Positions 1-6,150 of a stretch of 8,340 bases of DNA are shown piece after piece; position 1 is the stretch's first letter; each line of letters opens with the position of its first letter. The position numbers and the translations under genes were made by a program. This DNA is from an uncultured Burkholderiales bacterium. GTDB taxonomy: Bacteria > Pseudomonadota > Gammaproteobacteria > Burkholderiales > Burkholderiaceae_D. The notes under the pieces were generated by a model. The model was not told where the DNA came from. It saw only the letters and a list, made by a program, of their open reading frames with translations, and did not search any database. Location: assembly GCA_937872165.1 (NCBI GenBank), contig CALMOR010000134.1:5290-13629 (forward strand), given 5' to 3'.

Positions 1-681
1 CTGACCGAGCGGCACTGGGTCGTCGGGGGACCCGTCAACAACGGCGGCATCGTGCTGCGATGGGTCCGCGACGAGTTCGCGGCAGCCGAGACGGAGACCG
101 CGAAGCGACTCGGCATCGACCCCTACGACGTGCTGACCCACATGGCCGAACGCGTACCCGCAGGCTCGGCGGGGCTGCTGTTCCATCCCTATCTCGCCGG
201 TGAACGGGCGCCGTTGTGGAACGCCGACCTGCGCGGCTCGTTCTTCGGGCTCGCGATGCATCATCGCAAGGAGCACATGATCCGCGCCGTGCTCGAAGGC
301 GTGCTGATGAACCTGCACACCATCCTGCCGGCGCTCGAGGCCGTGATCGGGCGTACGCAGGTCGTCAAGGCCACCGGCGGCTTCGCGCGGTCGCCGATGT
401 GGCGGCAGATCCTGGCCGATGTGTTCGATCGCGAGGTGGTGGTGCCCGAGAGCATCGAGAGTTCGTGCTTCGGCGCCGCGATGCTCGGCCTCTTCGCGCT
501 CGGCGAGATGAAGTCGCTCGACGAGGTCGCGGCTCTCGTCGGGTCCACCCATCGCCATCGGCCCGATGCGAAGGCGGCGGCCGTCTACGCGCGGCTCGCA
601 CCGATCTTCGCCGCGTTGCCGCGCCAGCTCGAGGAGCAGTACCGCGCGATCACTGCCTTCCAGCGCGACTCGGTCAGCTGA
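1..681 (+). CDS. gntK: Gluconokinase-like FGGY carbohydrate kinase, C-terminal part
   Basis: The 5' end lies outside the window; the reading frame is open from base 1 and 226 residues are visible, less than half of the roughly 500 usual for the family. FGGY kinases transfer phosphate from ATP to a sugar or sugar acid in the cytoplasm. The visible part starts with WVVGGPVNNGGI (residues 6-17 of the fragment), the segment that opens the C-terminal ATPase lobe in GntK-type kinases. Next come PYLAGERAPLWNADLRGSFFG, a hallmark stretch of the gluconate/xylulose kinase branch, and ATGGFARSPMWRQILADVF, the glycine-rich nucleotide-binding segment near the C-terminus. These resemble Bacillus GntK more than xylulokinase, so gluconate is the best guess (inference). 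Xylulose or another sugar acid cannot be excluded without the N-terminal half. Its stop codon overlaps the stop of the convergent small membrane protein gene. Confidence 0.82.
   Translation: MTERHWVVGGPVNNGGIVLRWVRDEFAAAETETAKRLGIDPYDVLTHMAERVPAGSAGLLFHPYLAGERAPLWNADLRGSFFGLAMHHRKEHMIRAVLEGVLMNLHTILPALEAVIGRTQVVKATGGFARSPMWRQILADVFDREVVVPESIESSCFGAAMLGLFALGEMKSLDEVAALVGSTHRHRPDAKAAAVYARLAPIFAALPRQLEEQYRAITAFQRDSVS
674..681. other. Palindrome giving both convergent stop codons
   Basis: The 8-bp sequence TCAGCTGA is its own reverse complement. Read on the plus strand it supplies the TGA of the kinase gene, and read on the minus strand it supplies the TGA of the 69-residue membrane protein gene. 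No terminator can lie between the two genes, so their transcripts must overlap at the 3' ends. Confidence 0.9.
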
Positions 682-883
682 CCAGCGGCGCCTTCCATCG
701 CGCGGCGTCGATCACCGACCACAGGTGGATCACCCAGCCGAGCAGCACGAACCACAGCGCGGCGGCCGCGACGAAGAACGCGAAGGCCGCGAGCAGTCGT
801 CCCTGAACGAGCTGGCCGAGGCCGGGCACGAAGAAGCTGCAGATCGCGGCGAGGACGTTGCCGCCGCTTCCCTGTCCGCTCAT
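674..883 (-). CDS. Small two-helix membrane protein, coupled to ttcA
   Basis: This 69-residue protein is mostly hydrophobic. Residues 9-28 form a short apolar segment with the motif PGLGQLVQGR, and residues 30-61 form a long apolar stretch rich in Phe, Ala and Trp (LWFVLLGWVIHLWSVID). I read this as two membrane-spanning helices in the inner membrane, with no signal peptide. The PGLGQ..QG motif recalls TM2-type small membrane proteins, and similar short proteins of unknown role occur in other proteobacteria (from memory). I do not know a function. The start is well supported: ATG overlaps the ttcA stop as ATGA, and a GGGAGG Shine-Dalgarno lies 7 bases upstream, so it is probably translated by coupling with ttcA. 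It is the last gene of the unit and ends head-on in the kinase gene with an 8-bp overlap. Confidence 0.8.
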   Translation of the reverse strand: MSGQGSGGNVLAAICSFFVPGLGQLVQGRLLAAFAFFVAAAALWFVLLGWVIHLWSVIDAARWKAPLVS

Positions 884-1854
884 CGTCGTACCTCCCGCGC
901 GTCGTCGACGAAGGCCGATCGGCTCGACGCGATGTCGATGCGGCCGAGGTCGGGCGCGGTCGTGCAAGGGTCGTCGTCGAAGGCCACGTCGCCGTCCGGG
1001 TTCGCGATGCCGCCGGCCTTCAGCGTCTCGAAGGGATGGATCGAGCGATCCATCAGGTGCGACGGCGTGACGGACTGCATGGCCGCCGCGATGCTCTTGA
1101 TGCGGCCGGGGAACTGCTGCTCCCATGCGCGCAGCATCGACTTCATCTCGCGGCGTTTCAGGTTCTCCTGCGAGCCGCACAGGTCGCACGGGATGATCGG
1201 ATAGTCCTGCAGCACGGCCCAGCGCACGAGGTCGCGCTCGCGTACGTATGCGAGCGGGCGGATCACGAGGTGCTTGCCGTCGTCGGACACGAGCTTCGGC
1301 GGCATGCCCTTCATGCGACCCGCGTAGAAGAGGTTGAGGAAGAACGTCTCCAGCAGATCGTCGGCATGATGGCCGAGCGCGACCTTGTTCGCGCCCAGTT
1401 CGGTCGCGACACGGTAGAGCGCGCCGCGCCGCAGTCGCGAACACAGCGAGCACGTGGTCTTGCCTTCGGGAACGAGTCGCTTGACGATCGAGTAGGTGTC
1501 CTGCGTCTCGATGTGGAAGGGCACGCCCAGACGCGACAGATAGGCCGGCAGCACGTCGGCCGGAAAGCCCGGTTGCTTCTGGTCGAGGTTGACCGCGACC
1601 AGGTCGAAGCGGATCGGTGCGCGGGCGCGCAACTTGACGAGGATGTCGAGCAGTCCGTAGCTGTCCTTGCCGCCCGACATGCAGACCATCACGCGATCGC
1701 CGTCCTCGATCATGTTGAAGTCGCCGATGGCCTGGCCGGCGAGCCGGCACAGGCGCTTCTCGAGCTTGAGGTCGCTGACCGAACGCCGCGCACGCGCGGC
1801 CTGTGCCGCGAGGGGGTTCGGCGACTCGAGCGACGGTTCGACGACGGTGGCCAT
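880..1854 (-). CDS. ttcA: tRNA 2-thiocytidine(32) synthetase TtcA
   Basis: The product is 324 residues, close to the family's usual 300-odd. TtcA is a cytoplasmic Fe-S enzyme that replaces the 2-oxygen of cytidine 32 in certain tRNAs with sulfur, using ATP to activate the base. The visible hallmarks are the PP-loop SGGKDS at residues 60-65, the first CxxC (CSLC) at 135-138, GHHADD at 161-166, and the second CxxC (CDLC) at 223-226; the cysteines include those that hold the iron-sulfur cluster in the family. I chose the ATG at 1854 because the open frame further upstream runs through folB and gives unrelated residues, while from MATVVEP onward the sequence leads directly into the conserved N-terminus. 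The start lies 7 bases after the folB stop, and the stop overlaps the next gene's ATG. The last 35 or so residues are acidic then basic and probably not conserved. Confidence 0.95.
   Translation of the reverse strand: MATVVEPSLESPNPLAAQAARARRSVSDLKLEKRLCRLAGQAIGDFNMIEDGDRVMVCMSGGKDSYGLLDILVKLRARAPIRFDLVAVNLDQKQPGFPADVLPAYLSRLGVPFHIETQDTYSIVKRLVPEGKTTCSLCSRLRRGALYRVATELGANKVALGHHADDLLETFFLNLFYAGRMKGMPPKLVSDDGKHLVIRPLAYVRERDLVRWAVLQDYPIIPCDLCGSQENLKRREMKSMLRAWEQQFPGRIKSIAAAMQSVTPSHLMDRSIHPFETLKAGGIANPDGDVAFDDDPCTTAPDLGRIDIASSRSAFVDDAREVRR
890..896 (-). promoter_or_regulatory. Shine-Dalgarno of the 69-residue membrane protein
   Basis: On the minus strand the sequence reads GGGAGGT, with GGGAGG at 896-891 and 7 bases between it and the ATG at 883. 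It lies inside the last codons of ttcA (Arg-Glu-Val) and fixes the start of the small gene. It is the clearest ribosome binding site in this transcription unit. Confidence 0.75.
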
Positions 1855-1861
1855 GACGGTC

Positions 1862-2254
1862 TCAGGACTTGAGGTGGAAGACTTCGACGCCGACCGCATC
1901 GCAGTCGGGATAGACGTCGGGTTTCTCGGTCGAGACCCGCACCGCGCGGACCAGAGGATGCGCGAGCAGGACACGGGCGAGATCGTCGCACAAGGTCTCC
2001 TGCAGATTGATGTGGCCGATCGCGATCCGTTCGCGGATCGTCGCGTGGATGAAGTCGTAGTCGAGTACCTCGTCGATCTTGTCGTGGCGCGGCGTGGTGT
2101 CTGCGAGCGGCACGAACAGGTCGATGTTGACGACGATGCGTTGCGCCCCGGCCTTCTCGTGGTCGTGGACGCCGATGTTGGCCTGCAGCTCGAAGTTCCG
2201 CAGGAAGACGCGACGGCAGTTCGCCAGCGGCGCGGTGGAAAGGACGGTCAGCAT
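1862..2254 (-). CDS. folB: Dihydroneopterin aldolase FolB
   Basis: The 130-residue product matches the usual size of FolB (about 120). The enzyme cleaves 7,8-dihydroneopterin to 6-hydroxymethyl-7,8-dihydropterin and glycolaldehyde in the folate pathway and acts as a cytoplasmic oligomer. Visible family features are IGVHDHEK at residues 27-34 (Glu33 in the place of the conserved pterin-site Glu), LDYDFIH at 64-70 (Tyr66 as the active-site Tyr), LQETL at 84-88 (Glu86 binding the pterin ring) and STEKPDVYP at 108-116 (Lys111 as the catalytic Lys). The first 15 residues are a short extension typical of longer betaproteobacterial forms. The start lies 13 bases after the pteridine reductase stop without a strong Shine-Dalgarno site, so coupling to the upstream gene is likely. 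Its position beside a pteridine reductase supports a role in pterin chemistry. Confidence 0.92.
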   Translation of the reverse strand: MLTVLSTAPLANCRRVFLRNFELQANIGVHDHEKAGAQRIVVNIDLFVPLADTTPRHDKIDEVLDYDFIHATIRERIAIGHINLQETLCDDLARVLLAHPLVRAVRVSTEKPDVYPDCDAVGVEVFHLKS

Positions 2255-2267
2255 CGTGCGGCCATCG

Positions 2268-3068
2268 TCATGCGCGGGTGAGGTACATCACGTCGCGCCT
2301 CGTCGGCACGAGGTGCTGTCCGCCGTCGACGAGTAGCGTCGTGCCGGTGACGGCACCGGCGTCGACGACGAAGCGCACGGCGTCCGCGATGTCTTCCGGC
2401 AGGCTCGAGCGGCCGAGGGGCGTCGACGCGTGCGCCTTCGCGAAGTCGGCCTGCGTCTGGTCGGCCGATCGCAGCGTGATGCCGGGCGCGATGCCGACGA
2501 CGCGCAGCTTCGGCGCGAGGGCCTGGGCGAGCAGGGTCGTCGCGCTGTGGAGGGCGGCTTTCGACAGCGTGTACGAAAGGAAGTCGGGGTTCGGATTGAA
2601 GAGCTTCTGGTCGAGCAGGTTGACGACGACGCCGCGATCCTTCGCGCGCAGACGGCCGTGCATCGCCTGCGCGAGAACGACGGGCGCGGCGACGTTCACT
2701 CGCATGTGCGCGGTCAGGCCGGCATAGCCGACATCGCCCGCATCGTCGGCCTCGAACAGCGATGCGTTGTTCACCAGGCAAAGGGGCCGGCCCAGTTGCG
2801 AAGCGACACGCTCGACGAGCCCGCGCACGGCCGCCTCGTCGTCGAGGTCGGCATCGAAGGCCACGGCACGGCGACCGAGCCGTTCGATCGCGGCGACGGT
2901 CTTCGTCGCGTCGCGGACCGAGCGCGCGTAGTGCACGGCGATGTCCCATCCGTCCTCGGCGAGCGCGACGGCGATCGCCGACCCGATCCGCTTCGCGGCG
3001 CCGGTCACGAGCGCGACGCCGCGAGCCGAGGCCATCGTTGCTGCGGGGCGCGTCGAACGGGGGATCAT
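2268..3068 (-). CDS. PTR1/FolM-type pteridine reductase (SDR family)
   Basis: This is a 266-residue short-chain dehydrogenase/reductase. TGAAKRIG at residues 22-29 is the Arg-containing cofactor motif of NADPH-dependent pteridine reductases rather than the usual TGxxxGxG. HYARS at 46-50 also matches the PTR1 pattern for the NADPH phosphate, and NNAS is at 100-103. The usual catalytic Ser is replaced by Asp153, followed by Tyr166 and Lys170. The Asp-13-Tyr-4-Lys spacing equals that of Leishmania PTR1 (Asp181, Tyr194, Lys198). The probable reaction is NADPH-dependent reduction of dihydropterins such as dihydromonapterin or dihydrobiopterin (family knowledge; the exact substrate is inference). 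It is the first gene of the unit, upstream of folB. The start is uncertain: neither the ATG at 3068 nor the ATG at 3035 (MASARG) has a Shine-Dalgarno site, and the shorter form fits the usual distance to TGAAKRIG. Confidence 0.87.
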   Translation of the reverse strand: MIPRSTRPAATMASARGVALVTGAAKRIGSAIAVALAEDGWDIAVHYARSVRDATKTVAAIERLGRRAVAFDADLDDEAAVRGLVERVASQLGRPLCLVNNASLFEADDAGDVGYAGLTAHMRVNVAAPVVLAQAMHGRLRAKDRGVVVNLLDQKLFNPNPDFLSYTLSKAALHSATTLLAQALAPKLRVVGIAPGITLRSADQTQADFAKAHASTPLGRSSLPEDIADAVRFVVDAGAVTGTTLLVDGGQHLVPTRRDVMYLTRA

Positions 3069-3124
3069 GACGAGGGTGGGTGAGAAGGACGCGCGAGTTT
3101 AAGCGATCGGTCCGGTCGCTTGCC

Positions 3125-3130
3125 TAGAAT
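3125..3130 (+). promoter_or_regulatory. -10-like box TAGAAT just before the methyltransferase start
   Basis: TAGAAT differs from the sigma-70 -10 consensus at one position and ends 5 bases before the ATG at 3136. Transcription would then begin at or within a base or two of the start codon, giving a leaderless mRNA. No good -35 hexamer lies at 16-18 bp spacing. The whole 67-bp region (3069-3135) must also hold the promoter of the divergent pteridine reductase unit; TAAACT on the minus strand (3101-3096) is a weak -10 candidate for that. Confidence 0.4.
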
Positions 3131-3135
3131 GCCGC

Positions 3136-4323
3136 ATGGACGAACGCCACACGGCAAGCACCGCGACCGACACTCCCGAAGCGCTGGCCGTCAGCGCCAG
3201 GCTCACCGCGACGATCCTCGACGAGATCGATCGGGAAGGCGGCTGGATCCCCTTCTCGCGTTTCATGGACAGGGCGCTGTATGCGCCGGGGCTCGGCTAC
3301 TACAGCGCCGGCGCCGCGAAGGTCGGCGATGGTCCGGCCGACGGCAGCGACTTCGTGACGGCCCCCGAGCTATCCCCATTGTTCGCCCGGTCGCTCGCAC
3401 GTCCGGTCGCACAGGTGCTCGTAGAAAGCGGCGGAACGGTCCTCGAACTCGGCGGCGGCAGCGGCAGGCTGTCGGCCGATCTGCTGCTCGAACTCGAGGT
3501 GCTCGGCGCGCTGCCGTCCTCGTACCGGATGCTCGAAGTCTCTGCGGATTTTCGCGAGCGGCAGGCCGCCACTGTCCGGGAGCGCGCGCCTCGCCTGGCC
3601 GATCGCGTGTGCTGGATCGACCGGATACCCGACCGCATCGAAGGCATCGTGATCGGCAACGAGATCCTCGACGCGTTACCGGTCGAACTGGTAGTCCGGG
3701 ACGACGAAACGTGGCGAGTACGCGGCGTCGCGCGAAGTGGGCGCAAACTCATCTATGCGGACCGTCCGATCGCGAAAGGGCTGCATCACGCCCTCGAGTC
3801 ATCGACGACCGGCCTGCAGGCCCTCCCCTCGCCCTACCTGACGGAGATCCATCTCGCGCTCCGCGGCCTGGTCGCCTCGCTGACCGCCGCCCTCGCGTCC
3901 GACGCGGTGCTGCTGTTCGTGGACTATGGTTTCCCGAGAAGCGAGTACTTCCATCCGCAGCGTTCCGGCGGCACGTTGATGGCGCATCGGCGACATCGCT
4001 CGAGTGTCGACGTGCTGGCGATGCCCGGGTTGCAGGACATCACGGCGCATGTCGACTTCAGCGCGGTGGCGGACGCCGCCATCGGCGCAGGCGGGCATCT
4101 GCTCGGCTATACGACGCAGGCGTCCTTCCTGATCGACTGCGGCATCGCCGATCTCGTCGAAGGGTCCGCGGCGGACGTTCGCCGCTGGGCCGTCCAAGCA
4201 CGCGCGTTGCAGACCCTGGTGTCGGAGGCGGAGATGGGTGAGTTGTTCAAGGTCATCGCCATCGGATCTCAGCCGCGGGAACTGGTCGGCTTTCGCGGTC
4301 GCGACCGGCGCACCAGCCTGTGA
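3136..4323 (+). CDS. MidA/NDUFAF7-like SAM-dependent methyltransferase
   Basis: The 395-residue protein belongs to the COG1565 family, whose eukaryotic member NDUFAF7 (MidA) methylates an arginine of a complex I subunit; the bacterial target is not known. Visible landmarks are GGWIPFSRFMDRALYAPGLG (35-54) with YYSAG after it, the SAM-binding loop LELGGGSGRL (103-112), IGNEILDALPVE (173-184) as the post-motif region, VDYGFPRSEYFHPQR (262-276) and DITAHVDF (301-308), all in family order. The start is forced: in this frame a stop lies at 3100-3102, no ATG, GTG or TTG occurs between it and 3136, and the next ATG (residue 44) would cut into the conserved N-terminus. There is no Shine-Dalgarno site. 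The gene is divergent from the pteridine reductase/folB/ttcA unit and shows no link to it except position. Confidence 0.92.
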   Translation: MDERHTASTATDTPEALAVSARLTATILDEIDREGGWIPFSRFMDRALYAPGLGYYSAGAAKVGDGPADGSDFVTAPELSPLFARSLARPVAQVLVESGGTVLELGGGSGRLSADLLLELEVLGALPSSYRMLEVSADFRERQAATVRERAPRLADRVCWIDRIPDRIEGIVIGNEILDALPVELVVRDDETWRVRGVARSGRKLIYADRPIAKGLHHALESSTTGLQALPSPYLTEIHLALRGLVASLTAALASDAVLLFVDYGFPRSEYFHPQRSGGTLMAHRRHRSSVDVLAMPGLQDITAHVDFSAVADAAIGAGGHLLGYTTQASFLIDCGIADLVEGSAADVRRWAVQARALQTLVSEAEMGELFKVIAIGSQPRELVGFRGRDRRTSL

Positions 4324-4334
4324 GACCCCGACCC

Positions 4335-4370
4335 ATTCCATATCTATCTGAGTATATGAAGAATACATCT
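4335..4370 (+). promoter_or_regulatory. A+T-rich island, possible promoter of the DUF4148-type gene
   Basis: In otherwise GC-rich DNA this stretch is strikingly A+T-rich (TATCTATCTGAGTATATGAA and neighbours). It lies at the start of the 148-bp gap before the secreted repeat protein gene and holds weak -10 candidates (TATATG at 4353-4358, AAGAAT at 4359-4364) without a convincing -35. It is the likeliest promoter site in the gap, but the hexamers cannot be fixed by eye. The mRNA leader would be about 100 bases. Confidence 0.35.
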
Positions 4371-4408
4371 CATCGATTGCGGGCATTGCTGCAGTGCGTC
4401 GATACGGG

Positions 4409-4444
4409 GGCCTGCATGGGGCGTGAACCACGAACGTCCCGGCC
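4409..4444 (+). other. Hairpin in the leader of the DUF4148-type gene
   Basis: GGGGCGT (4418-4424) pairs with ACGTCCC (4434-4440) over seven pairs including one G-U, with a 9-base loop. GGCC at 4409-4412 and GGCC at 4441-4444 can extend it across a 5-base bulge. No run of T follows, so it is not a standard intrinsic terminator for the methyltransferase gene. It could be an mRNA leader structure or chance in GC-rich DNA. Confidence 0.3.
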
Positions 4445-4471
4445 ACCCGGTCTCGACGCAAAAGAAACGCC

Positions 4472-4873
4472 ATGAACAAGACTTCCCTCCTGCTGGCCAG
4501 CCTCCTCACCGCTGCCGCCTTCACCACTCAGGCGGGCGAGCTCTACACGCCCGAGCAATACCAGCAGCCCGCCAGCGACGTGACGCGCGCCCAGGTCGGG
4601 CAGTCGGTGCTGCAGGCTCGCAAGGCCGGCGAGTTGAAACACGACGACGTTGATCAGCCGGAATATGAGGGCGCCGTGTTCGGCAGGACCCGTACCGACG
4701 TCAAGGCCGAGGTGCTGGCCGCAGCAAAGACCGGCGGTCTGCAGCACAACGACGTCGATCTGCCGAGCGTCGCGCAGGGATCGGCGCTCACGCGTCAGCA
4801 GGTCCGCGACGAATATCTCGCGTCGCGTCGGTCGGCGCGCACCGCGCCGGGCCGCAGCACGATCGACTACTGA
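4472..4873 (+). CDS. Secreted DUF4148-type repeat protein
   Basis: The 133-residue product begins with a signal peptide: MNK, then an apolar core (SLLLASLLTAAAF) and a TQA-G cleavage site near residue 21, so it is exported to the periplasm or beyond. The mature part holds a repeat of 24 residues: TRAQVGQSVLQARKAGELKH plus DDVD (38-61) and TRTDVKAEVLAAAKTGGLQH plus NDVD (73-96). A shortened third copy follows, TRQQVRDEYLASRRS (107-121). The TRxxVxxE...A..G pattern is that of DUF4148, a family of small exported proteins common in Burkholderiales; its function is unknown. There is no cysteine, hence no lipobox. The region before the ATG has only a weak AAAGAAA in place of a Shine-Dalgarno site. 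The gene has its own leader and terminator and looks monocistronic. The C-terminus is basic and Ser/Arg-rich. Confidence 0.85.
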   Translation: MNKTSLLLASLLTAAAFTTQAGELYTPEQYQQPASDVTRAQVGQSVLQARKAGELKHDDVDQPEYEGAVFGRTRTDVKAEVLAAAKTGGLQHNDVDLPSVAQGSALTRQQVRDEYLASRRSARTAPGRSTIDY

Positions 4874-4891
4874 GCTCGCACCGCCGGTAAG

Positions 4892-4917
4892 AAAAAAAGC
4901 GCCCGAAGGCGCCTTTT
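4892..4917. terminator. Bidirectional intrinsic terminator between converging genes
   Basis: A run of seven A (4892-4898) is followed by GCGCC (4899-4903), a CGAA loop, GGCGC (4908-4912), one C and TTTT (4914-4917). The stem ends in a T run on the plus strand and, through the A run, a T run on the minus strand. It lies 18 bases after the DUF4148-type gene's stop and 17 bases after the porin stop on the other strand, so it can end both transcripts. Confidence 0.8.
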
Positions 4918-4934
4918 CTCGTCGTCGCGACCGG

Positions 4935-6056
4935 TCAGAACCGGTGGCGAATGCCGAACTGATAGGAATACGGGTCGAATCCCGGGGTGACGTTGGACGT
5001 CGCCGTGCCCGTGGTAAAGAGACCGTTGTTGCTCGCGTCCTGCAGAACCGACACCGCGTTCTGCTTGTTCTTGTCCCTCGCCCAGGACACGTAGAGATCC
5101 GTGCGCTTGGAGAACGCGTAGCTGACGCCCGCGCCGTAGAACACCGTGTCGTTGTTCTGCGTGATGCTGTTGTTGCCCGAGTAGAACCGGTTGTCGATGC
5201 GGGCCCCCTGTCCGAAGATGGTGAAGGCCTGGATCGGCACCGTGATACCGGCACCGTAACTGACGACCTTGACGTTCGTGTCGTTCTCGGTGCGGAAGTA
5301 GAGGCCGTGCAACTTTGCGAACTTGAAGTCGTAGACGGCGCCGCCGAACTGCGTGCGCGTCTTGTTGTTGTCGGTCGCGTTCCTCGTGACGAAGTAGCTG
5401 TAGCCCGCGAGGATCGGTCCGGCCGCGTACGTGAGGACGCCGATGTACGAGTTGCCGCCTTCCTTCGTCGAGCCCGTCGCCGGATTGCTGGTGGTCGATT
5501 CACCGAATCGATAGGCGCCCGACAACTGCACGCCGTAGAACTTCGGGCTGTCGTAGTAGATAGCGTTGTCGTAGCGGCTCGTGTTGCCGACCGCATAGTT
5601 CTGCGCACCCGCGACGAAACCGGCGCCGCCCGGATCCACGGCGCTCCACAGCACGTAGAACGGCGTGTAGGCGCGCCCGATGCGCACCTCGCCGAACTGG
5701 GTGCTGCTCAGCCCGACCGTCGCCGTCCGACTGAAGAGTCGGCTGCCCGTCGACGACACGGGCGAATTGGGCGTGGTGGGCGTGACATTGCCCTGCGTGA
5801 CGCTGTTGTCGCTCAGGTCGACGCCTTGCTCGAAATTGAAGTTCGCCTTGAGACCGTTCCCGAGGTCTTCGGTCCCGCGCAAACCCCACCGGGTTCCGGA
5901 TTCGCCACCGCTGCCGATCGACTTCAGCGTACCGATGTTCGTGTGATCGAAGCGCACGTCACCGTCGGCGATTCCATACAGCGTGATGCTCGTCTGGGCA
6001 TGGGCGGCACTCGCGAACAGTGCGCCGATGGAGATGGCTAGCAATTTTCTTTTCAC
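4935..6056 (-). CDS. Outer-membrane trimeric porin, Burkholderiales type
   Basis: The 373-residue precursor forms a general-diffusion beta-barrel in the outer membrane (Gram-negative porin family, Porin_4/OmpC-like). It has a clear signal peptide: VKRKLLAIS..., an apolar core and AHA-Q cleavage after residue 20. Barrel hallmarks follow in order: TSITLYGIADGDVRF (22-36), SGTRWGLRGTEDLGNGLKA (53-71) leading to the first loops, FGEVRIGRAYTPFY (121-134), NTSRYDNAIYYDSPKFYG (158-175), and the terminal strand YSYQFGIRHRF ending in the Phe needed for outer-membrane insertion. The start is GTG at 6056: GAGGA lies 5 bases upstream and the encoded residues form the signal peptide directly, whereas the ATG at 6179 would add 41 arginine-rich residues and overlap cca. 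The gene converges on the DUF4148-type gene. Pore selectivity cannot be told from the sequence. Confidence 0.95.
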   Translation of the reverse strand: MKRKLLAISIGALFASAAHAQTSITLYGIADGDVRFDHTNIGTLKSIGSGGESGTRWGLRGTEDLGNGLKANFNFEQGVDLSDNSVTQGNVTPTTPNSPVSSTGSRLFSRTATVGLSSTQFGEVRIGRAYTPFYVLWSAVDPGGAGFVAGAQNYAVGNTSRYDNAIYYDSPKFYGVQLSGAYRFGESTTSNPATGSTKEGGNSYIGVLTYAAGPILAGYSYFVTRNATDNNKTRTQFGGAVYDFKFAKLHGLYFRTENDTNVKVVSYGAGITVPIQAFTIFGQGARIDNRFYSGNNSITQNNDTVFYGAGVSYAFSKRTDLYVSWARDKNKQNAVSVLQDASNNGLFTTGTATSNVTPGFDPYSYQFGIRHRF

Positions 6057-6061
6057 TGAGA

Positions 6062-6066
6062 TCCTC
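6062..6066 (-). promoter_or_regulatory. Shine-Dalgarno deciding the porin GTG start
   Basis: On the minus strand GAGGA is followed by five bases (TCTCA) and then GTG. This clear ribosome binding site places the start at the GTG and not at the ATG 123 bases upstream. Confidence 0.75.
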
Positions 6067-6150
6067 TGAGTGATTGGATGGATTCGTCCGCACGATCCGA
6101 AACGGCTGACGATGCCAAAACCGGATGACACGGCCGGGACTATGCGAAAC

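Noticed and set aside
674..1750. Minus-strand open frame of 358 codons joining a shadow of ttcA to the small membrane protein
   Set aside because: Only its last 69 codons, from the ATG at 883, look like a protein. The part before them is an Arg-rich out-of-frame reading of ttcA.
1855..1974. Longer ttcA start at 1974 adding 40 residues
   Set aside because: The extra residues are an out-of-frame reading of folB and resemble no TtcA N-terminus; the ATG at 1854 gives a normal length and gene spacing.
3120..4241. Plus-strand 373-codon frame shifted relative to the methyltransferase
   Set aside because: It is Arg-rich without motifs, while the overlapping frame carries every landmark of the COG1565 family.
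4370..5608. Minus-strand open frame of 412 codons overlapping the porin and the DUF4148-type gene
   Set aside because: The product is mostly Arg, Ser and Thr of low complexity and has no motif. It runs through the terminator hairpin and two supported genes, so it is a frame artefact.
4650..6041. Long plus-strand open frame of 463 codons opposite the porin
   Set aside because: It is rich in Arg, Val, Asp and Glu in the way GC-rich antisense frames are, has no recognisable domain, and lies opposite a porin with a signal peptide, family motifs and a C-terminal Phe.
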